DNA from: G963664115 sp965216035
GTDB taxonomy: Bacteria > Acidobacteriota > Terriglobia > 20CM-2-55-15
Direction of reading: 5' to 3'
Length of the DNA stretch: 64,000 bases
NCBI GenBank assembly: GCA_965216035.1
Contig: CBDCFM010000021.1
Span: 496,001-560,000 of the forward strand
Shown: in pieces, positions 43,656 to 52,959 of the stretch
How the letters are laid out: each line of letters begins with the position of its first letter
Position numbering within the stretch: position 1 is the first letter of the stretch
The notes under the pieces: model-generated
Database searches by the model: none
Told to the model about the DNA's origin: nothing
What the model saw: the letters and a program-made list of their open reading frames with translations, nothing else
Position numbers and translations under genes: made by a program

Positions 43656-45572
43656 ATGGAAGCGACAGGGTTAGCGATGGCCGGTACCAACGATTTGAAG
43701 GTCCGCGGAAACCTCAGGGAGACCTACTCCGACGTGTACACGAGGGAGGCGATGGACGCGATGTCTGCGCTGGCTGACGTCAACCGGCAGCGGATGGAAC
43801 TGATGAGGGCACGAATCGAGCGCCGTCAGAGACGCGCTCGGAATCACGAGAGAATCAGCTTCCTCGATCCCGCCTCCATGGTCCCGGGTACCGATGTGAC
43901 GGTGGAGAATGCACGCGCGGGAAACTTCGAAGGATCCGAAATCCCTGCCGACCTCCAGCGGCAGTGGGTCCAGGGCACCGGACCCGCCGCGAAGCCGCGC
44001 GCAGCGATCGAGGGCAGTATTCGTAACGTCGCATACGCTCTACTTTCAGGTGCGGACGGATGGATGTTCGACGCTGAGGATGCCCTCGGGCAGGTCTCGA
44101 CCATGTCGCTCGACAACCAGCGGAATCTCAAGCTGGCCATCGACCGGGACCCCATCTTTCTCCCCGTGGCCGAGCGGGTAGGGGAAAACATGAACGACTG
44201 GGCCAAGGCGTTCTTCGGCCGCCCGATCATCGACAATTGGGAGAAACAGCTCGACTTCACTACGAAGATCTTCCGATCCCGGGGCCTGCACCTCGACGAT
44301 CGGCATGTATGCTGCGCCGACGGGACAGGATTCTCGGCTTCCGTTGTGGACACAGTTCTCTACGTGGTCAACAACCACGAGCGTCTGCGTCAGGCCGGCT
44401 CCTCGATCGTCCTCTATCTTCCGAAGATTCAAACTGCCGAAGAGGCCGCCGTCTGGAACGGTTTGCTGACCCGGCTCGAGCTACACCTCGCTCTACCCGT
44501 CGGCAGCATCAAGGTCTACGTCCTGGTCGAGCAGGTCGAAGCCTGTTTTCAGTTGATGGAGATCCGTGCGGCTCTGGGCACTCACTTCATCGGGTACAAC
44601 ACCGGCCGATGGGACTACATCAACAGCGTCTCCGACGCGATGGTGTGGGACCCGGACTTCCTCAACCCGAACATCGACGCGATCGTGATGACCTATGGCT
44701 ACATGCGGACCTATGAGAATCGCGTCCGGTGCGCTGTCGCCACCCCCGACCGCAACGGTCGTCATGCCCTGTGGCAGGGCGGTATGGAGCCGAATATCCC
44801 GGTCGGCACCGAAGAGGGAATCGAAGCCAGCATGAAGAAGGCCGTTGCCGGCGCAGAACGCGAAGAGAGAGAAGGGGCCAGTGGCAAGTGGGTCGCCCAT
44901 TGGAAGATGGTCCACATCGTCAGACCGGTGTGGGAGAAAGTGGGCCAGAAAAACCAGCTGGGCCGCCAGTATCCGCCCCTGACTTACACTAGCGAGGATG
45001 CCGAAGGCCTGTTCATGCTCGAGCCGGCGCCGCGAACCATTCGCGGGACACGGGATTTGCTCAGCGTGGGGCTACAGTACGGAAACGCCTTCGGCCGGGG
45101 TTTTCAGGCCGCAGCACTCAAGCCGGCCGACTTTTTCGAGGACGACGACGTCCTCTACCTGATGGAAGATATGGCCACTGGCGAGATCCGCCTCAGCATC
45201 CTCTGGGAATGGTTGCACAAGGGCGCCCGCTTCACCGAAGACGACGATGAAACAGGGATTCACAAGGGAGACACCTTCACGGAGAACTGGTTCCGTCGGC
45301 TTCTGGACGAGGAGTACAAAAAGTTGCGGGGCGCCAGCACCCGCAACGTCCACGACGATTCGAAAGGCACGACGCTCCCGATTGCGCGGGAGATCGTTGA
45401 CAGCTACGTCACCAGTGCGGTCAAGACGCCCTGGTACGTCGACCTGCTGAACGTCAACCTGGACAATCACGACCTCGAAACCGCAAAGGGGCGCATCGCG
45501 ATGTACGCCGAATCACTGCGCACCAACGGCGAGCGCATCACGAGAAACCTCGACTTCGAAGCATCAACGTAG
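43656..45572 (+). CDS. aceB: Malate synthase (A type)
   Basis: The 638-residue protein starts at ATG 43656, 7 bases after GGGGAGGG; an open frame reaches back to 43518 without a ribosome-binding site. Family features: ADGWMFDAEDALGQ (catalytic Asp/Glu region), IVLYLPKIQTAEEAAVW, VYVLVEQVEACFQLMEIRA and the signature IGYNTGRWDYINSV. Malate synthase condenses glyoxylate with acetyl-CoA. It stands next to an aminotransferase and dehydrogenase unit that can make acetyl-CoA and, if the aminotransferase is of AGXT type, consume glyoxylate. It is longer than the ~530-residue enterobacterial enzyme. Confidence 0.88.
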   Translation: MEATGLAMAGTNDLKVRGNLRETYSDVYTREAMDAMSALADVNRQRMELMRARIERRQRRARNHERISFLDPASMVPGTDVTVENARAGNFEGSEIPADLQRQWVQGTGPAAKPRAAIEGSIRNVAYALLSGADGWMFDAEDALGQVSTMSLDNQRNLKLAIDRDPIFLPVAERVGENMNDWAKAFFGRPIIDNWEKQLDFTTKIFRSRGLHLDDRHVCCADGTGFSASVVDTVLYVVNNHERLRQAGSSIVLYLPKIQTAEEAAVWNGLLTRLELHLALPVGSIKVYVLVEQVEACFQLMEIRAALGTHFIGYNTGRWDYINSVSDAMVWDPDFLNPNIDAIVMTYGYMRTYENRVRCAVATPDRNGRHALWQGGMEPNIPVGTEEGIEASMKKAVAGAEREEREGASGKWVAHWKMVHIVRPVWEKVGQKNQLGRQYPPLTYTSEDAEGLFMLEPAPRTIRGTRDLLSVGLQYGNAFGRGFQAAALKPADFFEDDDVLYLMEDMATGEIRLSILWEWLHKGARFTEDDDETGIHKGDTFTENWFRRLLDEEYKKLRGASTRNVHDDSKGTTLPIAREIVDSYVTSAVKTPWYVDLLNVNLDNHDLETAKGRIAMYAESLRTNGERITRNLDFEAST

Positions 45573-45736
45573 TGACCTGAGTCTGAAGTTCACGCCTTAA
45601 GATTTCGCTCGATCGTTCATTCAGATGACCATCTCTGTCGCGTTTCACGCGTGGTCTGAACGATCGGCGACCCTCGCCATCTTCGTGAGGACGGGACCTT
45701 TTAGGGATAGATGAAACGTGGAGCGTGCCCAGAAGG

Positions 45737-45762
45737 CCCCGCGCCGGTCCGCCGGTGCGGGG
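45737..45762. terminator. GC-rich hairpin between convergent genes
   Basis: CCCCGCGCCGG pairs with CCGGTGCGGGG around a TCCG loop (one G·T mismatch) in the 300 bp between malate synthase (+) and the Nramp-like gene (-). It is not followed by a clear T run, so a bidirectional terminator role is only likely from its place. The rest of 45573-45879 shows nothing else. Confidence 0.4.
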
Positions 45763-45879
45763 GAACGGCTTTCGGAGTAAAGAGGCGGTAGCCGAGGCGT
45801 TTAGTGTAAGAAACTAGTCGGATCGGATCAGGACGAGATTATTATTCAAAGAACTTCCGACTCACGCCACGAGTCGAGT

Positions 45880-47355
45880 TCAAGCGCCGAACAATGGGAT
45901 CTGGAATACGCGGGCCATGATGAGGAGGAAGCTCATCGCGGCGAACACGACCAGGCTCAACCAAGCGAACCACGTTGCAAAAGTTGATGGATAAAAAACT
46001 CGGTCGTTCTTAGGTATGACCGAGAAGCAGTAGTAGAGGTTGAGGAAGAATATGACGGGCGCGACAAAGAACGCGAGGGCTGAAGCGACCAGAACTAGCC
46101 AGACCGGTCTCGGCACTCCTGCGATCAGCGAACTCGCGGTAACCAGCGAAAAGAACATCGTTATCCGATAGATGTTGTATTCGGAATACCATCGTCGCCG
46201 GTGCTCGGGCCCCAGATGCTCGCTTGAAACCCCCTGGAGCCGGGCCGTGGACCGGAAGAGGTTGCGGCAACAGGCCCCGACAACGCGAGGCCACCCATCG
46301 AAGTAGTTGAAGGCTGTCGAGAACGTGGCAGCGAACGCGCCAATCATAAACACGAGCATCATTCCCGGTCCGACACTGTCGCTGAACACCCGTCCAATTT
46401 CGCCGATGACGGCGTTCCCCTCTACGGGGTTGGGATAGAGCCACACGGCAGCCAGCAACAGGAAGATACAGGCGAGGAAAAACGAGATGACGTGTCCGGC
46501 ACGGAAGTCCCACAGGCCGATATGAAACCATCGGCGACAGTATTCCAGTGCGTGGGGCGAGAGCACGGCAGTGTCCACGGTGAGGTCTTCCTTGGCCGGA
46601 ACGAATGGGTCGAACGTGGGCACCTTGCCTTCGTTTTCCAGAGTCTCCCGGATGGCGCCCATCCCGACACGCTTCGCCTTGCCCCATTCCGAAGCCTGGA
46701 GGGAAACGTCGATTCCGGTGGGCAACAAGCCCAGGAACGCGGCGATGACCAGCCAGGAGCCCCCAGGAATCTGAACGACGAAGAAATTTCCCATGGCCGA
46801 CAGGGGCGCCGGTTCCACCAGGTATACCCCAACGCTGGCCAGAACCAGCATTCCGGCGAAAACCTTCGATACCAGTTCCAGCACCCGGTAGCGTCCGGTC
46901 AACAGAACTACGATGGACACGGTACCCAGGACGAACGCGAATACCGCAATCGGAAATTCCAGTCCCAAGTATTCGGAGAAGAAATAAAACAACACTGCGG
47001 CGGCGGCCACGAGTCGTCCCGCCTGGCCGATGACGCACTGGACCAACGTCGTCAGGAGAACGTACCAGAGCGGCCATTTCTTCCATGCCGTCGAGTAAGC
47101 GTCCAGCATACTGCGGCCGGTCGCGTGGGTGAACCGGAACGCCATTTCAAAACCGTAGTACTTAAAGATATAGGCGACCGGAATACACCAGAGCAGGGCG
47201 TAGGCAAAGCGTCCCCCTGCAGCCGGGGCCGTGATCAGGTGGCTGGTTCCGATCCCCGTCATCATCAGAATCATCCCGGGACCAAAGTGCTTCACCAGTC
47301 CCCGGATCGATGTGCTCGGAAGCGGAAGCTCGTCTAGCGGATCTTTTTCGGGCAT
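45880..47355 (-). CDS. Nramp-related transporter lacking the metal-site motif
   Basis: The 491-residue protein has about 11-12 membrane segments and follows the Nramp fold order: VKHFGPGMILMMTGIGTSHL in TM1 and a GFEMAFRFTHATGRSMLDAY loop. Canonical metal carriers have DPGN in TM1 and MPH in TM6; here TM1 reads GIGTSHLITAPAAGGRF and no MPH is seen. It is therefore probably one of the Nramp-related proteins that move Mg2+ or non-metal substrates. It faces the frc gene block on the same strand but is separated by 104 bp. Confidence 0.75.
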   Translation of the reverse strand: MPEKDPLDELPLPSTSIRGLVKHFGPGMILMMTGIGTSHLITAPAAGGRFAYALLWCIPVAYIFKYYGFEMAFRFTHATGRSMLDAYSTAWKKWPLWYVLLTTLVQCVIGQAGRLVAAAAVLFYFFSEYLGLEFPIAVFAFVLGTVSIVVLLTGRYRVLELVSKVFAGMLVLASVGVYLVEPAPLSAMGNFFVVQIPGGSWLVIAAFLGLLPTGIDVSLQASEWGKAKRVGMGAIRETLENEGKVPTFDPFVPAKEDLTVDTAVLSPHALEYCRRWFHIGLWDFRAGHVISFFLACIFLLLAAVWLYPNPVEGNAVIGEIGRVFSDSVGPGMMLVFMIGAFAATFSTAFNYFDGWPRVVGACCRNLFRSTARLQGVSSEHLGPEHRRRWYSEYNIYRITMFFSLVTASSLIAGVPRPVWLVLVASALAFFVAPVIFFLNLYYCFSVIPKNDRVFYPSTFATWFAWLSLVVFAAMSFLLIMARVFQIPLFGA

Positions 47356-47459
47356 TTTCTTGGCGAATTCTAACAGATGGTTTGCGGAAACCGGTGATCA
47401 GACCTCAATTTGGCAATGCGTCAGTACGATCGGGTTGGAGGAGGGATCAGCGGGCACCG

Positions 47460-48521
47460 TCAGCCCGCCGCACGATTTTTTCCAAGCCGGTCGTCCACCA
47501 ACTGAACGATCTCATCCAGCGTGTCCGATTGTAGCCCCTGCTGGCTGGCAATCCGGCGAACCAGGCAGTCGACGCGTTCGATGTGTTCCGCGCCGCCAAA
47601 CAGTGCGCGTGCCGCGGAAGACGGGTTGGCCAGGCCTTCGGCGGCCTTGGCGTATTTCTCGAAAGGAACGAGGTCTCCGTCCTGGGCTCCCAACCCGGTA
47701 CAGAGCTTCCACACCCAGTCGTAAATCTCTCTCGATTTGTCTACGCTCCCGTGCACCGCATCCCGGATCGGGATCACCTCTTCGGCTTTGATGCAGCGGT
47801 AGTTGCCGGCGAGCAACATGGGCCACTTGGCCAGCGGCACGAAGATGGAGTCGTGCACCTTGAGCTTCACGGGAATTTCAATTGCGCCATCATCCGGGTC
47901 GAAGCGGGCAGCTGCAATATCGGTCTCGAGGTTCCGAAGAATCTCGGTTGGTGCGTCGTCGGCAAAGCGGGCGGCCTTGAAGTTGGTAGGCAGACCCACC
48001 TGGAGAACATTCTTTGGCTGGTTCGGAGGGCGAAACGCCTGGGGATCGGGACTCGCCAGCGATGTCAGGCCGGGTTCGAAGCCTTCCCAGACCCCGGGGT
48101 CCGCGTAGCATGGTTCCAGCGTGTCGGTCGAAAGTCCGGGAATCCGTTCCAGGTAGGGCAGTGGCGGCATGTTCATGATCGCCAGAGCCGGCACGCGCGC
48201 CGCCGCTACACGGGCCATCAGTTCCTTGACGCCCGCGGAACCATACTGGGCTTCCTGCATCCCCAGAATGACCAGGTCGAACTGGCTCGGGTCAACGTCA
48301 TCGGGACCCGTCGCAGACAGTGTGCCCCCCAGACCTTTCGATGAAATCTCGACCAGTGAATTCCGGCCACGAACAGGGAAACGCACTACGGTCCCTTCGT
48401 TGTTGATCAACTCCGCGGTGGGTTTGGTGCAGACCAACGTGGCACCGTGACCCGCCATCAACAGCTTGGTGCTGAACAGTGAGCCGTAGGAGGCGCCCAG
48501 AACAAGTACGTTGTATTTCAA
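47460..48521 (-). CDS. Ketopantoate-reductase-like NAD(P)-binding protein
   Basis: The 353-residue protein has an N-terminal Rossmann segment (YNVLVLGASYGSLFSTKLL; AELINNEGTVVRFPV) and a C-terminal helical region with EVIPIRDAVHGSVDKSREIY. This resembles ApbA/PanE-type 2-dehydropantoate 2-reductases. The usual length is ~300, so there are insertions. It lies 18 bp downstream of frc on the same strand, which suggests a shared transcript and perhaps a role in reducing a keto acid linked to oxalate or formyl-CoA metabolism. Confidence 0.65.
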   Translation of the reverse strand: MKYNVLVLGASYGSLFSTKLLMAGHGATLVCTKPTAELINNEGTVVRFPVRGRNSLVEISSKGLGGTLSATGPDDVDPSQFDLVILGMQEAQYGSAGVKELMARVAAARVPALAIMNMPPLPYLERIPGLSTDTLEPCYADPGVWEGFEPGLTSLASPDPQAFRPPNQPKNVLQVGLPTNFKAARFADDAPTEILRNLETDIAAARFDPDDGAIEIPVKLKVHDSIFVPLAKWPMLLAGNYRCIKAEEVIPIRDAVHGSVDKSREIYDWVWKLCTGLGAQDGDLVPFEKYAKAAEGLANPSSAARALFGGAEHIERVDCLVRRIASQQGLQSDTLDEIVQLVDDRLGKNRAAG

Positions 48522-48539
48522 AACTAGAGTCTCCCCGGA

Positions 48540-49787
48540 TCAGATCGCGCCCTGCGCGCGAGCGGCTTCGATGTCTTTGTCGTCCAGACCCAGGACGGTT
48601 CTGAGGACTTCGTCGGTGTGTTCGCCCAGCAACGGTGCGCGTTGGACATCGGCGGGTGAATCTGACAGCTTGATCGGGCTGCCGACGGTCAGATATTTAC
48701 CGCGCTCCGGATGGTCCACTTCCACAACCGTACCGGTGGCCCGCAAGGCCGGCTCCTCGGCCAGTTCCTTCATTGAAAGGATCGGGCCACAGGGCACATT
48801 CAGGGGATTGAGGGTGGACATCACATCCATCTTATCTTTGGTCATGGTCCACTTTTCGATTTCCGCGACCACGTGGGCCATCCTTGGGGCACGCGCCTCA
48901 GGCGTGTTGTAATCCGGGTCCTCCAGCCAGTCCTCATGACCGATCACCCTGGCCAGAGCCGCGAAGGCCTGTGCCTGGATGATGACATAGGTGTAGGCGT
49001 CCGGATCTGTTTCCCAGCCCTTGCACTTGACGACCCACCCCGGGTGGCCTCCACCGGATGCATTACCGGCGCGCGGTACGGCGTCTCCGAAAGTGCCGTT
49101 GGGGTATTGGGGGTATTCCTTGAGGGGCCCGTGCTTGAGCCGCTGCTGGTCGCGTAGTTTCACCCGGCAGAGGTTCAGCACGGCATCTTGCATGGCGCAG
49201 ACCACGCGCTGGCCCCGCCCGCTCTTCTCGCGATGAAGCAGAGCGGCCAGAATGCCCGCGACCAGATGTATGCCCGTGCCCGAGTCGCCGATCTGCGCAC
49301 CTGTTACCAAGGGCACACGATTGATCTCGCCGGTTGTTGACGCCGACCCCCCCGTGCACTGGGCGACGTTTTCATACACCTTGCAATCCTCGAAGGGTCC
49401 GGGACCGAATCCCTTTACCGATGCGTAGATCATGCGGGGATTGATTTCCTGAATTTTCTCCCACGGAAAACCCATGCGATCGATGGCTCCGGGTGCGAAA
49501 TTTTCAACCATCACGTCGCATTCTTCGATCAGCTTCGCGAAGATCTTCTTCCCCGCTTCGGTCTTGGGGTTCAGCGTCACGCTGCGCTTGTTGGCGTTCA
49601 GCATCGTGAAATAGAGGCTGTCGACGTCGGGAATGTCGCGCAGCTGGCCGCGCGTGGCGTCCCCCGAACCCGGACGCTCGATCTTGATCACGTCGGCACC
49701 GAACCACGCCAGAATCTGGGTGCACGTGGGTCCCGACTGCACGTGTGTCATATCTAGAATCCGAACACCTTCCAGAGCTTTTCCCAT
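48540..49787 (-). CDS. frc: Formyl-CoA transferase
   Basis: The 415-residue class III CoA-transferase follows the Frc sequence very closely from remembered family members: VQSGPTCTQILAWFGADVIK, GDATRGQLRDIPDVDSLYFT, VENFAPGAIDRMGFPWE, GASTTG-type loop and MQDAVLNLCRVKLRDQQRL. The catalytic Asp is Asp168 in AQIGDSGTGIH. Frc moves CoA from formyl-CoA to oxalate, the first step of oxalate breakdown with oxalyl-CoA decarboxylase (Oxc). No oxc gene is in the window. Forms a probable operon with the reductase-like gene at 47460. Confidence 0.92.
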   Translation of the reverse strand: MGKALEGVRILDMTHVQSGPTCTQILAWFGADVIKIERPGSGDATRGQLRDIPDVDSLYFTMLNANKRSVTLNPKTEAGKKIFAKLIEECDVMVENFAPGAIDRMGFPWEKIQEINPRMIYASVKGFGPGPFEDCKVYENVAQCTGGSASTTGEINRVPLVTGAQIGDSGTGIHLVAGILAALLHREKSGRGQRVVCAMQDAVLNLCRVKLRDQQRLKHGPLKEYPQYPNGTFGDAVPRAGNASGGGHPGWVVKCKGWETDPDAYTYVIIQAQAFAALARVIGHEDWLEDPDYNTPEARAPRMAHVVAEIEKWTMTKDKMDVMSTLNPLNVPCGPILSMKELAEEPALRATGTVVEVDHPERGKYLTVGSPIKLSDSPADVQRAPLLGEHTDEVLRTVLGLDDKDIEAARAQGAI

Positions 49788-50164
49788 GACAATCCTCTTC
49801 TGATCGTTCTAGCGATATTGTACCTGTGCGTGCCGGAGGGCCCCAGGGATGCCGGGCCGCCTCAGGGCGAATCCCCAATTCTAACCTACTATTCAGCATC
49901 TCCAGTATATGGGGACGGGAGAATCTATTTGATGCGCGAAGAGGGCGTCAAGCCTGCAATCAACCTCACCGATCCTGGGCCAGGTTTAACCTTCCGTTCA
50001 GTGGAATGGCAAGATTCGGTTTCCTGGCACCCAAATTCAAGGTTTCGTCTGGACCGCCCTGGGAGTGTGTCGGGAGAAGGCTGGGGGAGGAGCCGGAGTG
50101 GGCAAAACCCGGAGGTTTCGCCCATTTCCGGCAATGGACATTATCTTCGACAGTTGCTTCGCGT
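49788..50164 (+). other. Gap with a PQQ-propeller-like fragment
   Basis: Between the divergent frc promoter region and the DUF5666 gene, a plus-strand frame near 49878-49960 reads SPILTYYSASPVYGDGRIYL then MREEG. This matches one blade of a PQQ-like beta-propeller. No start or remaining blades are present, so it would be a relic. Nothing else was seen. Confidence 0.35.
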
Positions 50165-51436
50165 CTATGGCAAGCGACCCTCTAGAACGACGGTGCCGTC
50201 CAACGTAATCTGAACGCGGATGACATCACGCACGTCCAGTCCCGCAGGGATTACCGCGTCAAGGTCTCTTTCGTCATGGTCGGGACTCGTCTCAAATTCC
50301 ACTTCGGCCCTGCCAGATTCGTCTGTTGTGATCGTTCCAAAATCGAAAGTGCCGCTCGGAAATTCAACGCGTATTCCGTAGCTCGTGCCAGCAAGCGCAT
50401 CTTCGATTTCGACCTCCAACTTCTGCTGGGCCGCTCCATCTTCCTGTCTGAATCTTATATCAGCCTTACCTTCCAGGCCTGCTTCTGCGCCAACAGCATC
50501 GAGGAAGATTGCAACACCCTCTTCGATAGGCTCGTCGGTGTCGCGGTCGCCATCATGGTCGCCATCACGGTCGTCATCACGGTCGTCATCACGGTCGCCA
50601 TGACGGTCGTCATCGCGGTGCGCATCTCGATTTCCGTCATGATCCACCTTGATTTCATCGGCAAGCACAAACAGTCGTTCGTCCAGCCCGCCTTCGACTT
50701 CGACAAACACGCCTACGACCACAGTGTCTTTGATGTCTGTGCCTTCGTGGATCTGGACTACGGCGGTTCCGCCACCTTCTGTGTCCACGAATACGAGATC
50801 GCCATCAACAGCCGTAACCCGCCCCTCAAACTCGATCTGCCCGGATTCAACAAGGCGACTTCCAATCGCGACGCGGTCCGTACGCCGGAGTCCGTCAACA
50901 AATCTGCCTCTTGCATCGACCAAAGTTCCGAGGCTCAAGTCGGCAACCGTCGCTGCAGCGTTGTGACCTCTGCCCCGCCGTTGGATCACTGTCAGATCGT
51001 CGACAAGGATTTCGACTCCCAGCAGCGTTACTGTAATATCGGCCCCCGACATTCCCAGTTCTGAAATCAGCCCCCTCAATCGAAACTGTTCGACCTGTCC
51101 GTCTAAGATTTCAATTTCTTCGGCCACAATACCCAGTTCGGAGAAGAACCCATCAATTTTGATGAAGTCTCCAACTGAGACCGACACAAGACCCTCGTCG
51201 TTTCCATCCATCTCGATCTCAGTATCACTATTGACCGGTATCGGTATTTCGATTCCAAAAAGCTCGACCGTGACGGTGGCTTCCGTCGGCGTCGTCTGGA
51301 CGATCTGTTTGACCATCGCCCGAAACTTCAGTTCTGTGCCTTTCGCCGCGCTGGAAACAACCAACACGGAGAGGAGTACGAATACAGCCAGGGAGCGGAA
51401 TGTGTACCTCAAGGTAGATCTGGACGTGTAGTCCAT
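50165..51436 (-). CDS. Exported DUF5666 repeat protein with Asp/His/Arg linker
   Basis: The 423-residue protein has a signal peptide (LRYTFRSLAVFVLLSVLVVS). Three OB-like DUF5666 repeats follow (KQIVQTTPTEATVTVELFG; LRGLISELGMSGADITVTL; FEGRVTAVDGDLVFVDTEGG). A highly charged linker of about 36 residues made of D, R, H and G (RDDDRDDDRDGDHDGDRD, about 50535-50640) leads to a C-terminal beta domain. It starts at ATG 51436 after GGAGGAAC. DUF5666 proteins are probably periplasmic or surface proteins of unknown role. The linker could bind metal ions. Confidence 0.8.
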   Translation of the reverse strand: MDYTSRSTLRYTFRSLAVFVLLSVLVVSSAAKGTELKFRAMVKQIVQTTPTEATVTVELFGIEIPIPVNSDTEIEMDGNDEGLVSVSVGDFIKIDGFFSELGIVAEEIEILDGQVEQFRLRGLISELGMSGADITVTLLGVEILVDDLTVIQRRGRGHNAAATVADLSLGTLVDARGRFVDGLRRTDRVAIGSRLVESGQIEFEGRVTAVDGDLVFVDTEGGGTAVVQIHEGTDIKDTVVVGVFVEVEGGLDERLFVLADEIKVDHDGNRDAHRDDDRHGDRDDDRDDDRDGDHDGDRDTDEPIEEGVAIFLDAVGAEAGLEGKADIRFRQEDGAAQQKLEVEIEDALAGTSYGIRVEFPSGTFDFGTITTDESGRAEVEFETSPDHDERDLDAVIPAGLDVRDVIRVQITLDGTVVLEGRLP

Positions 51437-52264
51437 TTGTTCCTCCAGAAAACGCCGGATAATTCACTCTCTGACCAGCGGATCGATGAAGTTCCCCGGC
51501 CAAGCTCAGGGCTGGGGCCTCACAACATTTGCCTTCCGGGCGAATCCCAGTCTCTCCGAAGACATTCCCACTTCTGACCTACGTGGATGCCCTCACGGAT
51601 GGATCGCCGCTAACGCTCACGCAGTTCGGATTCCAAACGGAGTGGCTCTTGCTGCACACTCGAAATATCCTTCAAAATGAATCGCTTCCGTTACTACAGC
51701 GGCCGGAGGCAGGGCGGGTCGGATCAAGCAACTTTGTAGTGTCGGTGTCAGCGAATCCTTCAGCCCGCATCAGAGTGACACATCGTCAGCCCCCGACCCG
51801 CACAACAGCCCCCATCGGCTCGCAGGCTCCAGGGAGAGGTCAAAATCAGAACCCGCGCGGCGCCTCAGTTGCGGACTGTTTGGGGTCAGTGATGTCGGAG
51901 TTTTCGAGCTCGGGCTGAACGTCTGGTGGGGGAGGTTGTGAAGCATGAGCTAGCGGCAGGGACCCACACGATCCCGACTCAGAGCGGGCCTGGGTATGGC
52001 CGCCGTCCATCTGAGCTACGCGTCGGACTGAGCTAGGCGTCGGACCGAGGCAGGCGTCGGACGCTGCCGTTCCAGTCCTACAGAAATGTGCAGAGGGTGC
52101 CGGGTGAGGGCTGTCCCTCACCCAAAAGCAGGTCATTTTTCCTTGTCTAGAGTCGGCACGGCATTCTTAGCGGTGGCGTCATTCGCCTGCATTAGGCATC
52201 GTGACCTTTGCTCCGACCGGTTGACTGGCGCGTGGGTCAGGCGAGTCGTTCTTCGACGACAAAT
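51437..52264. other. Long gap with 17-bp tandem repeats
   Basis: No gene could be supported on either strand. Three imperfect 17-bp tandem units of the form CTGAGCTAGGCGTCGGA lie at 52011-52061. Frames in this stretch have no family match or ribosome-binding site. Confidence 0.5.
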
Positions 52265-52768
52265 TCAAGGCTGGGCAGTCACCTCCTGCGGGGAGCGTAT
52301 TTTCGCACCGATAAGACCGAACAGCATTCCGGTACCCACGGTCCAGATCAACGCCCAGAAGACCAGCTGAATGACGACGCCCCCCACCAGAAACTGCATC
52401 ATCGGTGTCGTAAAAGGGAATGCGGGCGGGGGTGGAAACGCGTCATAGTGCGTGCCCCACTCCCCGAATATCGCCAGGCCCATGATGATAATGACCGGAA
52501 TTCGGGCGGCGAGCGCGTAGAGCCCCAAGGTCTTAAATAAGTGCTTCCACAGACTTCCGGGCCAGGGAGCCAGCTTTTTGGCGAAATATACGCCAAATAT
52601 CGGCGCAAGCCACACGATTCCAATGATGGCGCCCGGCCCTCCAGCTTCTTTATTCGCAAGGAACGCCGGAAGGTCCATGAATTCGCCTATGAGCCTTAGA
52701 AACGTGACCGCGAGAGTAATCAAAGCCGGAACCTTCACCAACTGCCAGTAATCGGGTTTGTCTGCCAT
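52265..52768 (-). CDS. Membrane protein of unknown function
   Basis: The 167-residue protein has four hydrophobic segments (VPALITLAVTFLRLIGEFM; PGAIIGIVWLAPIFGVYFA; TLGLYALAARIPVIIIMGLA; LVGGVVIQLVFWALIWTVG). It starts at ATG 52768 after AGGAGG. No family recognised. Confidence 0.65.
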   Translation of the reverse strand: MADKPDYWQLVKVPALITLAVTFLRLIGEFMDLPAFLANKEAGGPGAIIGIVWLAPIFGVYFAKKLAPWPGSLWKHLFKTLGLYALAARIPVIIIMGLAIFGEWGTHYDAFPPPPAFPFTTPMMQFLVGGVVIQLVFWALIWTVGTGMLFGLIGAKIRSPQEVTAQP

Positions 52769-52859
52769 CCGGAACCTCCTCTGTAAGTGCCTCTAAGTAT
52801 CGCAAGCCGGCCCGCGCAGTCAAGCACCCTCCTTCATCGACGGAGCAATCAGTGTCCAT

Positions 52860-52950
52860 CAATCCTGACAGATCAACCGGCCGATGCCACACATGCCCGA
52901 GTTGTCTCCGCCGCAGAGGATATTGCGAAAGCTTCGAACTCCTTCGTTGG
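52860..52950. repeat. Decayed IS30 left end
   Basis: TCAATCCTGACAGATCAACC then GGCCGATGCCACAC matches the left terminal repeat of the IS30 copies (core GGTCGATGCAACAC) at most positions. The next 60 bp carry an eroded match to the transposase 3' end. No transposase frame remains. It marks an older insertion. Confidence 0.45.
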
Positions 52951-52959
52951 GTTTAACAC

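Noticed and set aside
50535..50640. CRISPR-like short repeats
   Set aside because: The GGTCGTCATCAC repeats are codons of the Asp/Arg-rich linker in an open gene, without spacers.
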